Of a stretch of 64,000 bases of DNA, positions 49,680 to 60,670 are shown piece after piece. The number at the start of each line of letters is the position of its first letter. Positions within the stretch are counted from its first letter, which is position 1. A program made the translations under genes and the position numbers. The stretch comes from Zhengitettix transpicula. Its lineage: Eukaryota > Arthropoda > Insecta > Orthoptera > Tetrigidae. The notes below the pieces were generated by a model. That model worked only from the letters and a program-made list of their open reading frames with translations, was not told where the DNA came from and ran no database searches. Where the stretch lies: the NCBI GenBank assembly GCA_037074705.1, contig CM073590.1, positions 163,306,746-163,370,745 on the forward strand, written 5' to 3'.

Positions 49680-50593
49680 AACCCTCGAGTGTTCTCAAAT
49701 ATCGTGCGGAGAAATTATTCTTCAATCGTGTTAAATTTAATGTTGCTATTTCGGATGCACGAAAATTGTACGTTGTCGTAGACGGAAACATTCGTGCCTT
49801 TTATAAATATCACTATTGTAATATCTGTGTCTGTCCTGCGCGGAGCGTCTTTCTAATTGAGGCGAGTGATGCTTCGCAGTTGGCGGCAGTGGGCGTTTGC
49901 GTGGGTCTGATGCTTGCCTCGCCCTGCTGCCAACCTAACAGAACTCTGTACGGACTGCTATATTTGGATCAACTGACTACGGAGGAGACCTAAAAGCAAT
50001 ATTGTGACTCTTTTAATAATTTATATATTTTTTAAAAAAATATTCTACTGCAAAACAATTTTGATTCACTGCGTTAATTTCAAAATTATTGTATCTCTGC
50101 AAGTGCAAGTTGTTGCATAAATCCGTTGAATATAAATTACACTGTAACGTTCGATTAAGTAATACCTTTGAAATAAAAGCTTTAATTGAGTTTGGAACAG
50201 AACAAGAAGTTTCACTCGGCACATCGGGCTTACTTCTTTGGAGAAGTATATATGAATCCCAGCAATAGTTGCGCCGCGGCTGACTTAATCGTCTGTAATT
50301 TCAAAACCAAGTGCAGCAATTCAAATAAAAGACGACTCGGCACAGCCAACACTCTTTTAAAAGATGGTAATGAGAGCTTGGAAAATGTCTCCCAGGTTTT
50401 ACAACTCACATAAATCACTTAGGGTGATTTGTAATTCTTATTACTCGAGGAAAGTGAGATTACTAGTGCATATTAATGAGCAGTTAGTCGTTTAGAAAGT
50501 AACGTGTCACTGTTGCGAATGGACGGTTTAAGTGTCTAGTATCCAGGTTCCAGACCTTCCAGGTGCCGGAGACATGCACGAGGGAGTGGCGGG

Positions 50594-50665
50594 ACTGACC
50601 TCCGTGGGCGAAGGGTTAGCGTGCTGCCTTCCCTGCAAGGATGTCTCATATTTGACCCTTCCTGT
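50594..50665 (+). repeat. tRNA-derived SINE-like head
   Basis: The order GTGGGCGAAGGGTTAGCGTG, CTGCCTTCC, CTGCAAGGATGTCTC, ATATTTGACCC resembles a tRNA-derived SINE head: a D-arm/A-box equivalent (GTGGCGCAGTGGTTAGCG in intact relatives), an anticodon arm, and a decayed B box. It has no closed acceptor stem, so it is not a tRNA gene. Confidence 0.45.
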
Positions 50666-51430
50666 TTATACTCGTAAACCTTTATCGCCTCCACCCTTGT
50701 AATGATATGCTAAACTTTTTTTTATCTCTCTCTCTCGTGTCTCCACCAATCAAAGCACTTGAGTGCTGGAGCTATATGATTATGAAACAAATTAAGATAT
50801 TAATCAGTTCAGCAAGCGACAACATCCCATTAGTTTCAGCTTTGGCAACCCCCCCATTTTTGGAGTGTAACCTCGCTGACTCACTCACATACAAACACAA
50901 ACATATTACTGATATCCTTCGTTACTCAATTTGCACCATATAGAAGGAATTGTCGCTAAAACAATGGAAAGTGGAAATGGAGGAAGAAATGTCGTTCGTA
51001 ACCTTCTGTATAAGTAAACAAAGCACTGTAGTGATATGAAGTCTGTAAAATATAAATAAAACATAACACATCGGGTTAAATAAACCAATTTCTGTTCATT
51101 AATAAGTAGCATATGGAGACATGATATAAAATAATTTTAAAGATCAAATTGGCAAACTGAGTAAAGAATTAGAATTCAAATATCAGTAAAACAAGAGAAG
51201 TAAGAGATGGCTTTTGCTGTGGACACCGAGGTCAGTGAACACGAACAGACTACACAGAGGACTGTAAAAGTAAATGAGGATGGCAGCGATCACAGTTTAT
51301 AAATCACGTGAATAATAAGTATTGAGGTGAAAGCAGAAGGTTAGTGTGTAAGAGAAAACAAGGTGAAGAAACGCATCTTGCCATCCGTATGACTGACGAT
51401 AAAAAAAAGGGAATGTATATAATATATCAA
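50666..51430. other. Intron segment without a recognised element
   Basis: AT-rich DNA with a short (TC)n run near 50730. Nothing recognised. Confidence 0.45.
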
Positions 51431-51590
51431 AGAACGAAGGCTTTCCCGGTGTATTTGTTGAAGAAAAAGTTCTCGGGTTTCCACCTGGGTAACAATGCGA
51501 TTGAAACGCGACGTTTCGACGGACAAATGCACTGCCGTCATCTTCTAAACGTCGCGTTTCAATCGCATTGTTACCCAGGTAGATAATATA
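51431..51590. mobile_element. Penelope-type noncoding repeat with a perfect 34-bp inverted repeat
   Basis: Arms 51483-51516 and 51547-51580 are perfect reverse complements (ACCTGGGTAACAATGCG... and ...CGCATTGTTACCCAGGT) around a 30-base loop. The loop itself can pair through GACGG and CCGTC. On the minus strand the loop/arm junction reads GATGACGG...CCGTCGAAACGTCGCG, the usual order of Penelope hammerhead words with the first core bases changed. GGCTTTCCCGGTG precedes it, as at 41.1 kb. Confidence 0.75.
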
Positions 51591-51819
51591 GCTCACTGGG
51601 TTTGTGTGTTTCTGCTCACTTTTACTTCGACAAATGTTTGTTAATATTGTAAATTTTATACATGTAGAAACACACAGTTTGTTCAAATATTCTCCAGGGT
51701 GGAGACAGTGTGATGGAAAATCAATTTCCTCTTGAGGTCAACACATAAACAATGTTTCTAGATTGAATTTATTATCTCTTGCACTTAGTAAACGTGTTAC
51801 CTTCTTAGTTTTCATGGTG

Positions 51820-52400
51820 TCCGACAAATACACCAGTAATAAAAAAAATACTACTTCAGTTGTCAGACAAATTTAATATCAGTCACAATTGCATAGAAAA
51901 TAATTTAAATAGCTGGAAGTTTCAACTGTACTCCTCGTCTATCTCTGACAGAATTTGAACATAAAATAATAAGTAAAGTAAAGATAAAAAATCAAGAATA
52001 TTTGCAGAAATACCAAAAAAACTCGAAATAATATAAAAATGAAGCTTGTTGATATTTTCGGTGCCAAGTTTAATATTGGCAGTATTGGAATGATCTTTAA
52101 TGAATAACACTTCTGTACTTATTCTTTACAGTAATTAGATTCCCTGTCTAAATATAATGGCGTTTTCAAAATCAAATTTGTGATGGTATTTATAGCAGTA
52201 TACCCGAGTTATTTTTGTTAACTGTAAGTTTGAAATTGGATTTATGTTCTTTAACCTTTTGGTTTGTCCCATGTAACATGAAGTACAATTAGAACAATCA
52301 ATTTTATAAAATACTACATTTGTGTTGGAAACATTGTTGGATCTTTATGTTCTTTAATAACACCAGAAAATGAAGGCTTAGATTTATATATGACAGAAAT
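51820..52400 (-). pseudogene. Penelope-like element relic with GIY-YIG endonuclease end
   Basis: On the minus strand, near 52340-52240, the sequence encodes NVVFYKIDCSNCTSCYMGQT followed by KRLK. This is the start of a GIY-YIG domain as found fused to Penelope-like reverse transcriptases (VVYKI-x-C-x2-C-x4-Y-x-GQT-x-R). A frameshift precedes it. Further on, HHKFDFENAIIF and then EVLFIKDHSNTANIKLGTEN (after two stops) match the family's C-terminal tail. The 3' sequence ends with the AATTTAAATTATT words shared with 44.1 and 52.7 kb. The reverse transcriptase is missing, and stops and frameshifts show it is dead. Confidence 0.8.
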
Positions 52401-52429
52401 ATGGAACCTTTTAAATATATGAATTAGTT

Positions 52430-52735
52430 TGGAGGTAAAAAATGATTTCAGAAATATTATTCTTTAAAAATTATTCAAACACTTCCAACTTGGCACCGAA
52501 AATCCTAACAAAGTTTATGATATCTAATTTCGAGTTGTTTGATATGTCTGTATATATTATTGGTTTTGATCTTTGGTTTAATTATCATTTTATAATCAAA
52601 TTCGGTTAGAAAAAGACGCAAAGCAGGGTCGAGACGACCAGCTATTTAAATTATTTTCGGTGTAATTGTTCCTTATATTAAATTAATCTGGAAACTAAGG
52701 TCGTATTTACTTTTTATTAATTGAATCAGAAGTTA
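52430..52735 (+). pseudogene. Penelope-like element 3' end relic, inverted against its neighbour
   Basis: The plus strand encodes MISEILFFKNYSNTSNLAPK then ILTKF, the same C-terminal tail as the minus-strand relic at 51820-52400. It is followed by GTCGAGACGACCAGC and the shared 3' block. The two relics face each other tail outward, forming arms of a foldback of about 915 bases. Inverted partial copies are a known habit of Penelope-like elements. Confidence 0.75.
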
Positions 52736-53815
52736 AATGTATACGTTTGAAATACACTTTTAAATGACTGCAAGGGGAAAGTTTCCAGTCGCTGACTGTG
52801 GCTCATACTTGCAACTTAGTTTACAAAAGACCAATACGCGAGTTAGAGTTTCTGATACACTTGATCGTTATTTTCACACGTGCAAAGATCCTGTGTGGGA
52901 ATGTTACCCATTCCTGAGTTAATTTGAAAAGGAAGTGATGAAGCAGAAACCCTTCCGGAAGCCAAGTTGTATCACATCTCCGCGAATCGTGTTACGTAAC
53001 GCAGCAGCCTTGGAGGAGCAGGTCCCAGGTAGACAAGATTCAATCACGTAATCTGCCAGCATCCGTCGCTTAACTTAACATTGTCTTTTCCTACGGCTGC
53101 ATTGAGAATCAGTAGAGGACTTTGTACGTGAAATATATAACTTACGTGTGATGCGTTACTTATTCCGCATATCGTTGCTCAATTCATGATACACAATAAA
53201 AGTAACGTGTAAAGTGATGGTACATCCTTCATGTTTATCATATTTTCACCAAAAGGTACAATATAATTTATTTGAGAGAAATATTATTAGTTTCATTACC
53301 AATTCGTTAACATGAAAAAATGTAGACTTCATTATCGTTGCACGTATAATCAGTTATTTTCGAAATCATATTTCCCCTAACTCGTGAATAACGCATAATC
53401 AACTTCGGATTTTATTGATATGATTTATTCTATTTATATTGCTGTTTCTCTTAAAATAAAGCTTTGCATTATATATATATGTATATATATTTACCAACAT
53501 ATTTTTCAATATACACCTTTTCTTTTATATTTATTATTCAAATCTATTTTATTGAAAGAAATATTTTCTCATTCCATCGCAGAAAATTATATCCTAATTA
53601 TACACTTGTTTATAATCATCCTAAAACCATTTAAAGACTTTTTACGAAATTTATTTTTCAGCTTTTATTTATCTTTACAAAACTTTATTACCTTCATTTT
53701 AACCATATCCTGTAAATCAGCGGCTCATCATTTGGAAATACAACGTAATAGTTACATTTAACAATAAACAATTCAGGCAATCTGTCAGAAAAAATTATTA
53801 ATTAATGAAACTAAG
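52736..53815. other. Intron segment without a recognised element
   Basis: A GC-richer stretch lies at about 52960-53110. A 113-codon frame at 53420-53761 is low-complexity AT-rich sequence and unlikely to be coding. Confidence 0.45.
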
Positions 53816-54042
53816 GTTCATACGACGTTTCGTCGACACAATTTTGGGACTTCTTCAGGTAAGAGGTTATGTGAAATTTTGAATTTTATGCACATATATA
53901 TGTATATATATCTTTGCTAAATTAGAATAAATATGAATTTAAAGTCATATATGTATACATATATATGTGTGTACATTCCAAACTGCACATTACCTATTTT
54001 CCTGAAGAAGTCAAACAATTTTGTACTAAACATCGTATGAAC
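53816..54042. mobile_element. Foldback repeat with hammerhead-like words in its arms
   Basis: The left arm (53816-53859 and beyond) and right arm (54001-54042 and inward) are imperfect reverse complements over about 65 bases, with an AT-rich centre. On the minus strand the left arm reads CCTGAAGAAGTC, then GTCGACGAAACGTCG: CTGAAGA and GAAAC 20 bases apart, with GTC/GAC able to pair as a short helix II. The right arm has CTGAAGA on the plus strand but a changed second box (TAAAC). Confidence 0.6.
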
Positions 54043-54897
54043 TGTTTTTTTTTGTTTAGTTATTTAATAAATTTTTCTATCATATTGGCTGAAATATTAT
54101 CTTTTTTATCAAATGATAAGATAATTTTCAGATTATATTAAATTATATTTTACGTTAGTCGCAGGCTTCTTCATGAATAAATATTGAATATCCGCTATCA
54201 GTCCCCTTTAATTCCCTCGTTTGTACTTGGTTTTACATGCAACCATTTCTTTTAACATGAATATCTTTTGGACTTAAGGAGTCAATCGTAAAAAGGGATC
54301 CCTTAGCATTTACATTATACATCAGTGAATTTCCACTGTCCTTGGAAAAAGTCAATACTATATTGCTTGCAGGTGGAACGAATTTACCAGTATGTGCGGA
54401 AAACGTGCATAAATTACGAGGAAAAATAATGCGCAGACTAAATTCATAGTTTACGGAAAACAGATTAGTTTTTAATACTGAAAAATCAATAGCTGTAACT
54501 CTCATAATGAGCAAAACAAAAAAAAACCGACTATCCATTGTAATTCACGGAAGAAAATATGTCTACAGAAAACAGCTGTAAATTTCTACGTATTTATTTA
54601 AACGGATGATTCAGTTTGAAAGAACACATCACTAAATTAAATGCAAAACTAAGTAAATTTTGCTACCTTAGTAGAGTCCTCACAAATCAATTAACTAATG
54701 CAGATTGAGGGTGGCCTAGTTCTCATACTTCCGTTGATTACTGAAATACGGCATCAGTTCGAGGGAGAATTCTTCTAATCAGTTTTCAGACTCCAGAAAA
54801 GCTGTTTACGATAATAACCGGAGTAAGCCCCATAACATCATGTAGGATTTTATTAAATAGTTGAAGATTCTTCCTTACCTTGTCTTTATATATATAT

Positions 54898-56032
54898 TGT
54901 AATAATCATAATAGAAATAACGGTACAAAATTAAACAAATAATTATTATTTATTAAAACACAATTTTCTATTACACAAATAATCTAATGAAATTTTATAA
55001 ACTCAAAACAATTTTATTTACCTAGAATACATTTTAAATAATTGGACTCGGTACCCTCAAGGTCTTTACTGGGTTGATAAGGAAACGGAACAAAATGTTA
55101 CAAGTAAACAAATACAGTTACAATAAATGAAACACGAAATGATTGAAACGAAATAATTGAAACGAGTGAAACAAATGTAACGAAATCTGACTTTTTACCC
55201 ATTTTTAACAATTTAAATTATGAATTCAGAAAAATAAACTTACAAGCTCTTTGGTCCACACACTCACTTCATACAGGCTTAAAAGGCACCAGGCTGCGCC
55301 CACACACTGCTATCACAGCCACCTCCTCTTGACGACGTTACCTTCTCGATGAATTCAAACAACTCTGCTTTCAGACAGACATCCACGATGAAACTCTCAC
55401 CAACTGTTGACGACTGATGTCCAGCTGATTACTCTCGGCCACCTAGCTTGGCCTACCATCTGATGATCTCTCCTTTTTGCAAACTCCCAACTGTTCATAA
55501 CAATTGTTTCGGCCACTTTAACTTGGCCCCGCGTCCGTCCCTGGGGACCTGCACCACCGCTCTCTCCCCGCTGACACGTCCGTCTCCTCTCCTCTCCAAC
55601 ACGAAATGATAATGATAATCTCCCAACTGTCCAACTGCCCTCTTATTTATATCCTGGCTCCAGAATATTCCCTGGCTTTTCACAGTTTTTGCATTTCCAC
55701 TTTCGCCAAAGAAACACCATCTGTTGCCGTTCTCCCGCTCCGAGAGCCACTCAATCAATTAAATTAAACGTTTCCTTTTAATATCATTACATCGTCCAAA
55801 CAACCTTCTGTCATTTTATGCCATAAGGATTCCGTCGTCCACAACCAATTAGCCCTAAGAGCTGCAAAAACGCCCCAATTATTAGTCCTTCCCCTCACTA
55901 AAAGTCACTTATCCGTCATTTTATCACTATTTTTTATATGTTCAAACCACTCAAGGATCCCCAGTCTGAGTTCGTAAACAAATCTGACAAAAATAAGAAC
56001 AGAATTCCTGTCCTTCTGAACTAGTTATTACA
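54898..56032 (-). mobile_element. Solo LTR of an LTR retrotransposon
   Basis: The block starts TGTAATAATCAT and ends ACTAGTTATTACA, giving TG...CA ends with an 8-base terminal inverted repeat (TGTAATAA/TTATTACA). The flanks are ATAT on both sides, compatible with a 4-bp duplication, but this is weak because both flanks are TA repeats. Orientation is minus from a TATA-type box at 55642-55652 and AATAAA-type words beyond it. The interior (gag/pol) is absent, so it is a recombined solo LTR. An 87-codon frame at 55495-55758 lies inside and is not a known protein. The length (1135 bp) is long for an LTR. Confidence 0.7.
55642..55652 (-). promoter_or_regulatory. TATA-like box of the solo LTR
   Basis: The minus strand reads ATATAAATAAG within GC-richer LTR sequence, about 390 bases from the U3 end. 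It is the basis for orienting the LTR. Confidence 0.45.
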
Positions 56033-56092
56033 ATATATATATTTATATATACATATATATTTATATATATTTTTATATATATATATTTATAA
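56033..56092. repeat. AT-rich microsatellite tract
   Basis: Interrupted TATATAT and TATATTT runs directly after the solo LTR; it probably derives from the TA-rich insertion target. Confidence 0.8.
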
Positions 56093-56418
56093 TAGCATTA
56101 TTTCGAAAAGCCAGCTGCAATAAATCCGAATATAAGGTACAAAAATGTTCTGACAAACAGGGGTATAATACCAGGCAATTATATTGTATTTTTATTAACA
56201 GCATAAATACTACAAATTTAAGGAATAGATGTTTTCACAGTAGTAATCTTACAGAAATACCTAAATCTGAATGAAAATCTAAAAAAAATAGTGCTTATAT
56301 TTTGTTGATCAGTATTTAACGAAAAATTATATTAAAAAAAACATTTTTAATCAAAATTAAAATTTAAATAATTCTGAAATTTTTAAACGCCATTAAACTT
56401 GGTAACCGAAGACATGAA

Positions 56419-57603
56419 CAGTCTAACTCGGAAATAACGAGCGTGACGGACCGTCCGATTTTGCTCGTAATAACCGGGGTTAGTTATATCCGGATTTTGC
56501 CGAGATTGCAAATAACAAAACAAAATATTCATTTTATTCTTCTTCTAAATAATCTAAATTACAGTGCATAACTAACCTAAAGTGAAATATAAAATGTTCT
56601 GCCAGAACTACGTTAAATTTTAAATCACTCTAAATTGCTCAGTTAACAACATTTTTGTTTCCTTGCACTTTTATGTTCTTTTCGAAGTACGAAATGTAAA
56701 GTTGCAACGGTGAGACTGTCGAAGATGACAATGCATTTATTTGCACACGTCAACATTTTCAACGTCGTGGACGATTTCTCTTATTTCAACTACGGTATAT
56801 CAATGATCGAAAACACTTGCGCTTTCTTCGCGACTATAGTATTTTAACTGAAGAAATTTTTGCTGTTTCAGGCGAAATGTGTCTCGCAAAACATATGTTT
56901 TTTTTTGTGTGTACAAATAATGTTAAACGTTCATTTCGTCCTAAAAATGCTCGCCATAAAACAGTCGCCGGACACAGGAAGTGGCAAAGTTGATGAATTC
57001 TTCATACTTCCGTCTGGCCGTAGCCACCCCAAGGAAGTTTCCCGAAATCGGGAGATTTTAGGGTTATAACCGGGTTTTACCTCGTTATATCCTGTTCATT
57101 TTATGCACAAAAACAATTATTTAAATTAGAAAAGTTTTTTTTTTACGGTAACAGGCTACATGAGGGTAATCCACATATTGGCAACTCCCCTTTAATAGCA
57201 TAGGAAGGGATTTGAAAGGGAGGATGCGGAAGGGTAGAGGAAGATAGCCAAGGGTTACTAGGGTCCACGGGCTATATTTTAAGGATCCTACCCGGCATTC
57301 GCCTAAAAGTAATGCAGGGGAAATCCTAGATAAACCTGCATCAGGTGGTCGGGCATTGGGTACTTGTCCCACGCCCTTCCGATAGCGGGAGAGGAGTTTG
57401 CTGTGGGGACGCAGAATTCCCTTCTCCGTGCCTCGACCAGTTTAGGAGGCAGCTGGCCGACTATTCCAATGGGAATAGCGGACAACTCTTACCGTATGCC
57501 CAAGGTCTGTGACCCCGGAACATACACCTCTCAGAACAGGCCGAGGTGTCTCGGCTAGACGCCCTACCGATGGCGGGAGCTCACTATAACCGAGTTTTGA
57601 CTG
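56419..57603. mobile_element. Pogo/Tigger-like non-autonomous DNA transposon
   Basis: The left end reads CAGTCTAACTCGGAAATAACGAG and the right end, reverse-complemented, CAGTCAAAACTCGGTTATAGTGAG: imperfect terminal inverted repeats of about 24 bases. Subterminal CGTTATA / ATAACCGGG words repeat at 56470-56500 and 57060-57095. CAGTC...CTCGTTATAACG ends are typical of pogo/Tigger elements, which insert at TA; TA is present at the right end (57604-57605) but changed on the left. No transposase frame is recognisable. A family B retroposon sits inside it near the right end. Confidence 0.6.
57151..57555 (-). repeat. Retroposon family B, copy 6, nested in the pogo-like element
   Basis: The plus strand starts ACAGGCTACATGAGGGTAAT, the reverse complement of the family 3' end, and the T run before it (57135-57144) corresponds to the A-rich tail. 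It shares long near-identical blocks with 21714-22180, including GGAGGCAGCTGGCCGACTAT and ACCGTATGCCCAAGGTCTG. It ends shortly before the transposon's right inverted repeat. A short duplicate of the CGCCCT-CCGAT-GCGGGAG block follows at 57559-57580. Confidence 0.75.
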
Positions 57604-58544
57604 TATTTAGTTGCGAGTGGCTAAAAATAAGAATCGTTCATTAGATGCTTGTGTATAAATGTTCCATTGCTGGATTTGGAGAAGAAATGTGATTGAAGTA
57701 AAGAGAGATAATGTAGAGAGATAAAGTAGGACCGACGTTCCAAGAGTCAAAACAGTTAGTCTTCAGGCAGTAAGGAGCCTTCAGTTCACTCAAGTCCTGC
57801 GTGATGGCTCTCGACGGCTTTCTGCGTCACTCTCCCTGTACTACGTAACCAAATTTCAAATCTAAGTTATACCTTCAGTTTACAGATTTATTAGTTTTTG
57901 ACGAGCAGAAATAGAGTTGTCCATTACCCCCAGCATTAACTCCCACTCTCTAGTTGGTGATACAAATCGGTCGCCGTTCATGGGCTTCGTTAGGCTTGCC
58001 ATTTCAATATTGCACATACAGAACAAGTTACCGTTCACCAAATCTTTATTTTCGATTGTGACGCCAGCACGTTACTGTGCGAGAAGTTCTAATTAACTCG
58101 CCTGTTTACTTAAGGATTCACATTTTTAAAATATCTAGCGTTCCCAATTTGTAAACTACGACTATTTTCTTCCTGCCTCAATTATTTTTTCCTCCTCGAA
58201 GCCGCGCTATCTCGATCCATTCAGTCTGTTTGTTCAAATGATGTTATGCAATTTATGTTGCCCTCAATTTCTGCCGATACGGAGACACGTGGCATCGTTA
58301 ATTTGGCGGAACTATGAACACCAGAATTGATCGATACAATTGACTGACACTTCACGCAACAGAAACAAATTAAACTGGTTTACAGTTATTTTGTTCGATT
58401 CCTAACTTACAAAAGCCACATTAATTCAAACCTAGAATGTGAAAGCGTTTTAAAGGTATTTTCAATGTTTTCACGGGCTAAATGCTACGTACGTGATGAT
58501 AGTCATATTCCAGTGTTGCATGTAGGCTATCACGACCGCTCAGG
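57604..58544. other. Intron segment without a recognised element
   Basis: Mixed composition with GC-richer words near 57930-58080 and 58200-58300. Nothing recognised. Confidence 0.4.
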
Positions 58545-58640
58545 GGCGTATTTAGTCGGGTTTGAACCCGCGACCTTTTACAATATAGTAGCCACATGGA
58601 CTTGGTTAGGCAAGAGTGCCCATTTACATTCATGTACAAA
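58545..58640 (-). repeat. tRNA-like (SINE-type) fragment
   Basis: The minus strand has CTTGCCTAACCAAGTCCATGTGGC upstream of AAAAGGTCGCGGGTTCAAACCCG. The last part is a strong TPsiC arm / B box (GGGTTCAAACCCG, plus-strand 58558-58570). The rest of a cloverleaf does not close, so a decayed tRNA or tRNA-derived SINE is likelier than a functional tRNA gene. Confidence 0.35.
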
Positions 58641-60329
58641 ACACTATAATTTATCAGCAGATAAAAAACAACATTTTCAACTAGCCTTCTAGATATTTAT
58701 TCCCATCAATCTGGTTTATCTCGAGGTTTCTTTCTTTTATTAAGCTTCAATCTTAGTTTATGCTTGCATTTGATATCTCACACGGCATTTAATTTTATCT
58801 GTTCGATGTTTTTGTGATGTAATCGGATTCCTATATAATATTTTCCACTCGTATGTGAACTCTTAAATGTCAAAATACAAGGGTAGGAAACATTACACCT
58901 AAAAGTAACCATAAAAAGTAGGCCTGAAACAGGAACATAGACATAATCTTCCACATGATAAATTATGTCATTTCTAAACACACTTTAGACACTAATCATA
59001 CTTTCAACTGGGATAATTACAAAATTTCAGGTAAAGACAGCAATTACCAAGGTTCCGAACGACATGTGCCAATTTTTATTAATATGCTCTGAATTTTTAT
59101 TTTATTAAAATATATTTCTGACTAATTTGGCTGCTTTATTAATTCATTATTACAAATATAGATTAATTTCATAATTGCTACACACTAAACACTCGCTCAA
59201 TGTCAAAACAGCCGCTTATTTATGAAGTCATATTTATAATATTGCAATCCATGATATGTAATCTTCCAACAATTTTTTACTCTTTATCTTTATTTCATCT
59301 CTTTTTCTGATTATCTTCGACTATAGTTAGTATATTTATACAATTATATCTATAATTTAATATCTTTAGAGTAAAAAATCTGAGGGTCTACATTATGATC
59401 GAAATATGTTAAATTAAATTAATTTAATTTCTAAGTATCTGTTTTGGCCGCATTAATAATCTAAACTGTACAGAACAAAATCATTATTATAAATCTACGA
59501 AACTTTTAAACACTTTAGTGCTTCCGTATGCCGCGTTTTAAACCTAATTTCCAAATGAACTTCGTGCATTTGAACATTTTTATAATGGAAGGACAGCAGG
59601 AAGGTCCGAGTCGAGAATCCCACCATAAAACTGGTTCGTGACTTGAAGAGCGATTTGGGAACATTACATTTCAGTCGTTATTCAAATTTAAAAGAAAATC
59701 TGTTTGTTACACGTTTCTTTCTTTGTCCGTGTGTGCACTTTTAGAAGTTACGTAGAAACGAAACACAAATATTCTTTGTATCTTAAACCAATATATAAAA
59801 TATATTTGTTTGAACGTATTTTATTGCAAATTTATATTGAAGATGAGTTTTTGCTTTAGATATTTTTTCATGCCTTTACAAAAAAAATATATCGACCTCA
59901 ACTAAGATGAAATAGTTAAATGAGTATTTTTATAAACTCAATTTAGAAATTAGTTAGGTGTTTATTTATTTGCAGCTGAAAATAACTACTAAGCCGGAGA
60001 TACGCAGAAGTTTGGAAAAGAAAAGGGGAAAATCTCAGGAAGTTAGAGTATTCGAAAACAGTATTTTTAAATTTTGTGAGTAGCAACAATCGGCAGATTT
60101 TAATATTAAAATGAACACAAGACGCAGTTGATGTTCTACTTTCATTTTCTGCCCACGTATACGTTTAAAAGTGGAGTCTTTGTGTGACAGACGAAAAGCC
60201 CCACTGGACGTTAAAGTGAGGCAAAACTGGAACGTGACTCCGAAGTACATTTGGCACTTCGTGAATTCTCAAGAAAAAAAAAAGTAAGAAGGGAGTAATC
60301 TTATTTCTTTACCCGTTCCTAACTTACCA
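58641..60329. other. Intron segment without a recognised element
   Basis: AT-rich DNA. No repeat family, RNA gene or coding relic recognised. Confidence 0.5.
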
Positions 60330-60670
60330 TGACGGAGTTGAGGCCGAAACAAGTAACGAAACAGAATGTCTCGGGAGCACGTAGCGTTCTCACATTCGTT
60401 TCTTTCGTGCCTTCCCCTCCTCCAAAGAAAGCGCGGTCCTCTTGTTTCGTTCCGAAGCGGGGCAATTACCGCCCAGGGGCTTCTCGATGCACATGCGAGA
60501 TACTCGTTTATTGTTTTATGGTGCGGCCATGTAGACTAGTCCTCAGAAATTCACACGGACATACGCAAAAGCTAAAGGCGCCGCTTAATGGCTGCATGTC
60601 TCCCGCCCGATGCGCCTTTCAAACTGCCTAACCTCTTAATTGCCGCTTTAAAAGGAGGGTAATTACTATT
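60330..60670. promoter_or_regulatory. Candidate conserved noncoding or enhancer-like patch
   Basis: A GC-richer block that ends in CTCTTAATTGCCGC, GGGTAATTACT and CTAATTACATT, a cluster of homeodomain-type cores. A 100-codon frame at 60329-60631 (plus) resembles no protein. It lies about 3.3 kb upstream of the second semaphorin exon. Regulatory function is inference. Confidence 0.27.

Larger units (their letters stand above)
54245..56310 (+). pseudogene. LINE reverse transcriptase relic (Jockey/CR1-like), split by a solo LTR
   Basis: The plus strand reads TLYISEFPLSLEKVNTILLA then GGTNLPV, where active LINEs have the catalytic F/Y-ADD; both aspartates are replaced by glycine. It continues FTENRLVFNTEKSIAVTL, then LNAKLSKFCYL, then RVLTNQLTNAD, and after frame changes II-TGVSP-x-TSCR-x-LL and a PCLYI-like end, in the order of the RT thumb and C-terminal region of Jockey/CR1-type LINEs. 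A solo LTR (54898-56032) interrupts it. Weak continuation (Q-x-GV-x-Y) follows at about 56150. Many stops; not functional. The clade is uncertain. Confidence 0.75.

Noticed and set aside
53420..53761. 113-codon plus-strand frame
   Set aside because: Very AT-rich, built of Ile, Phe, Leu, Lys and Tyr codons next to TA microsatellites; typical chance frame.
55495..55758. 87-codon minus-strand frame
   Set aside because: Lies wholly inside the solo LTR, which is normally noncoding; no known protein similarity.
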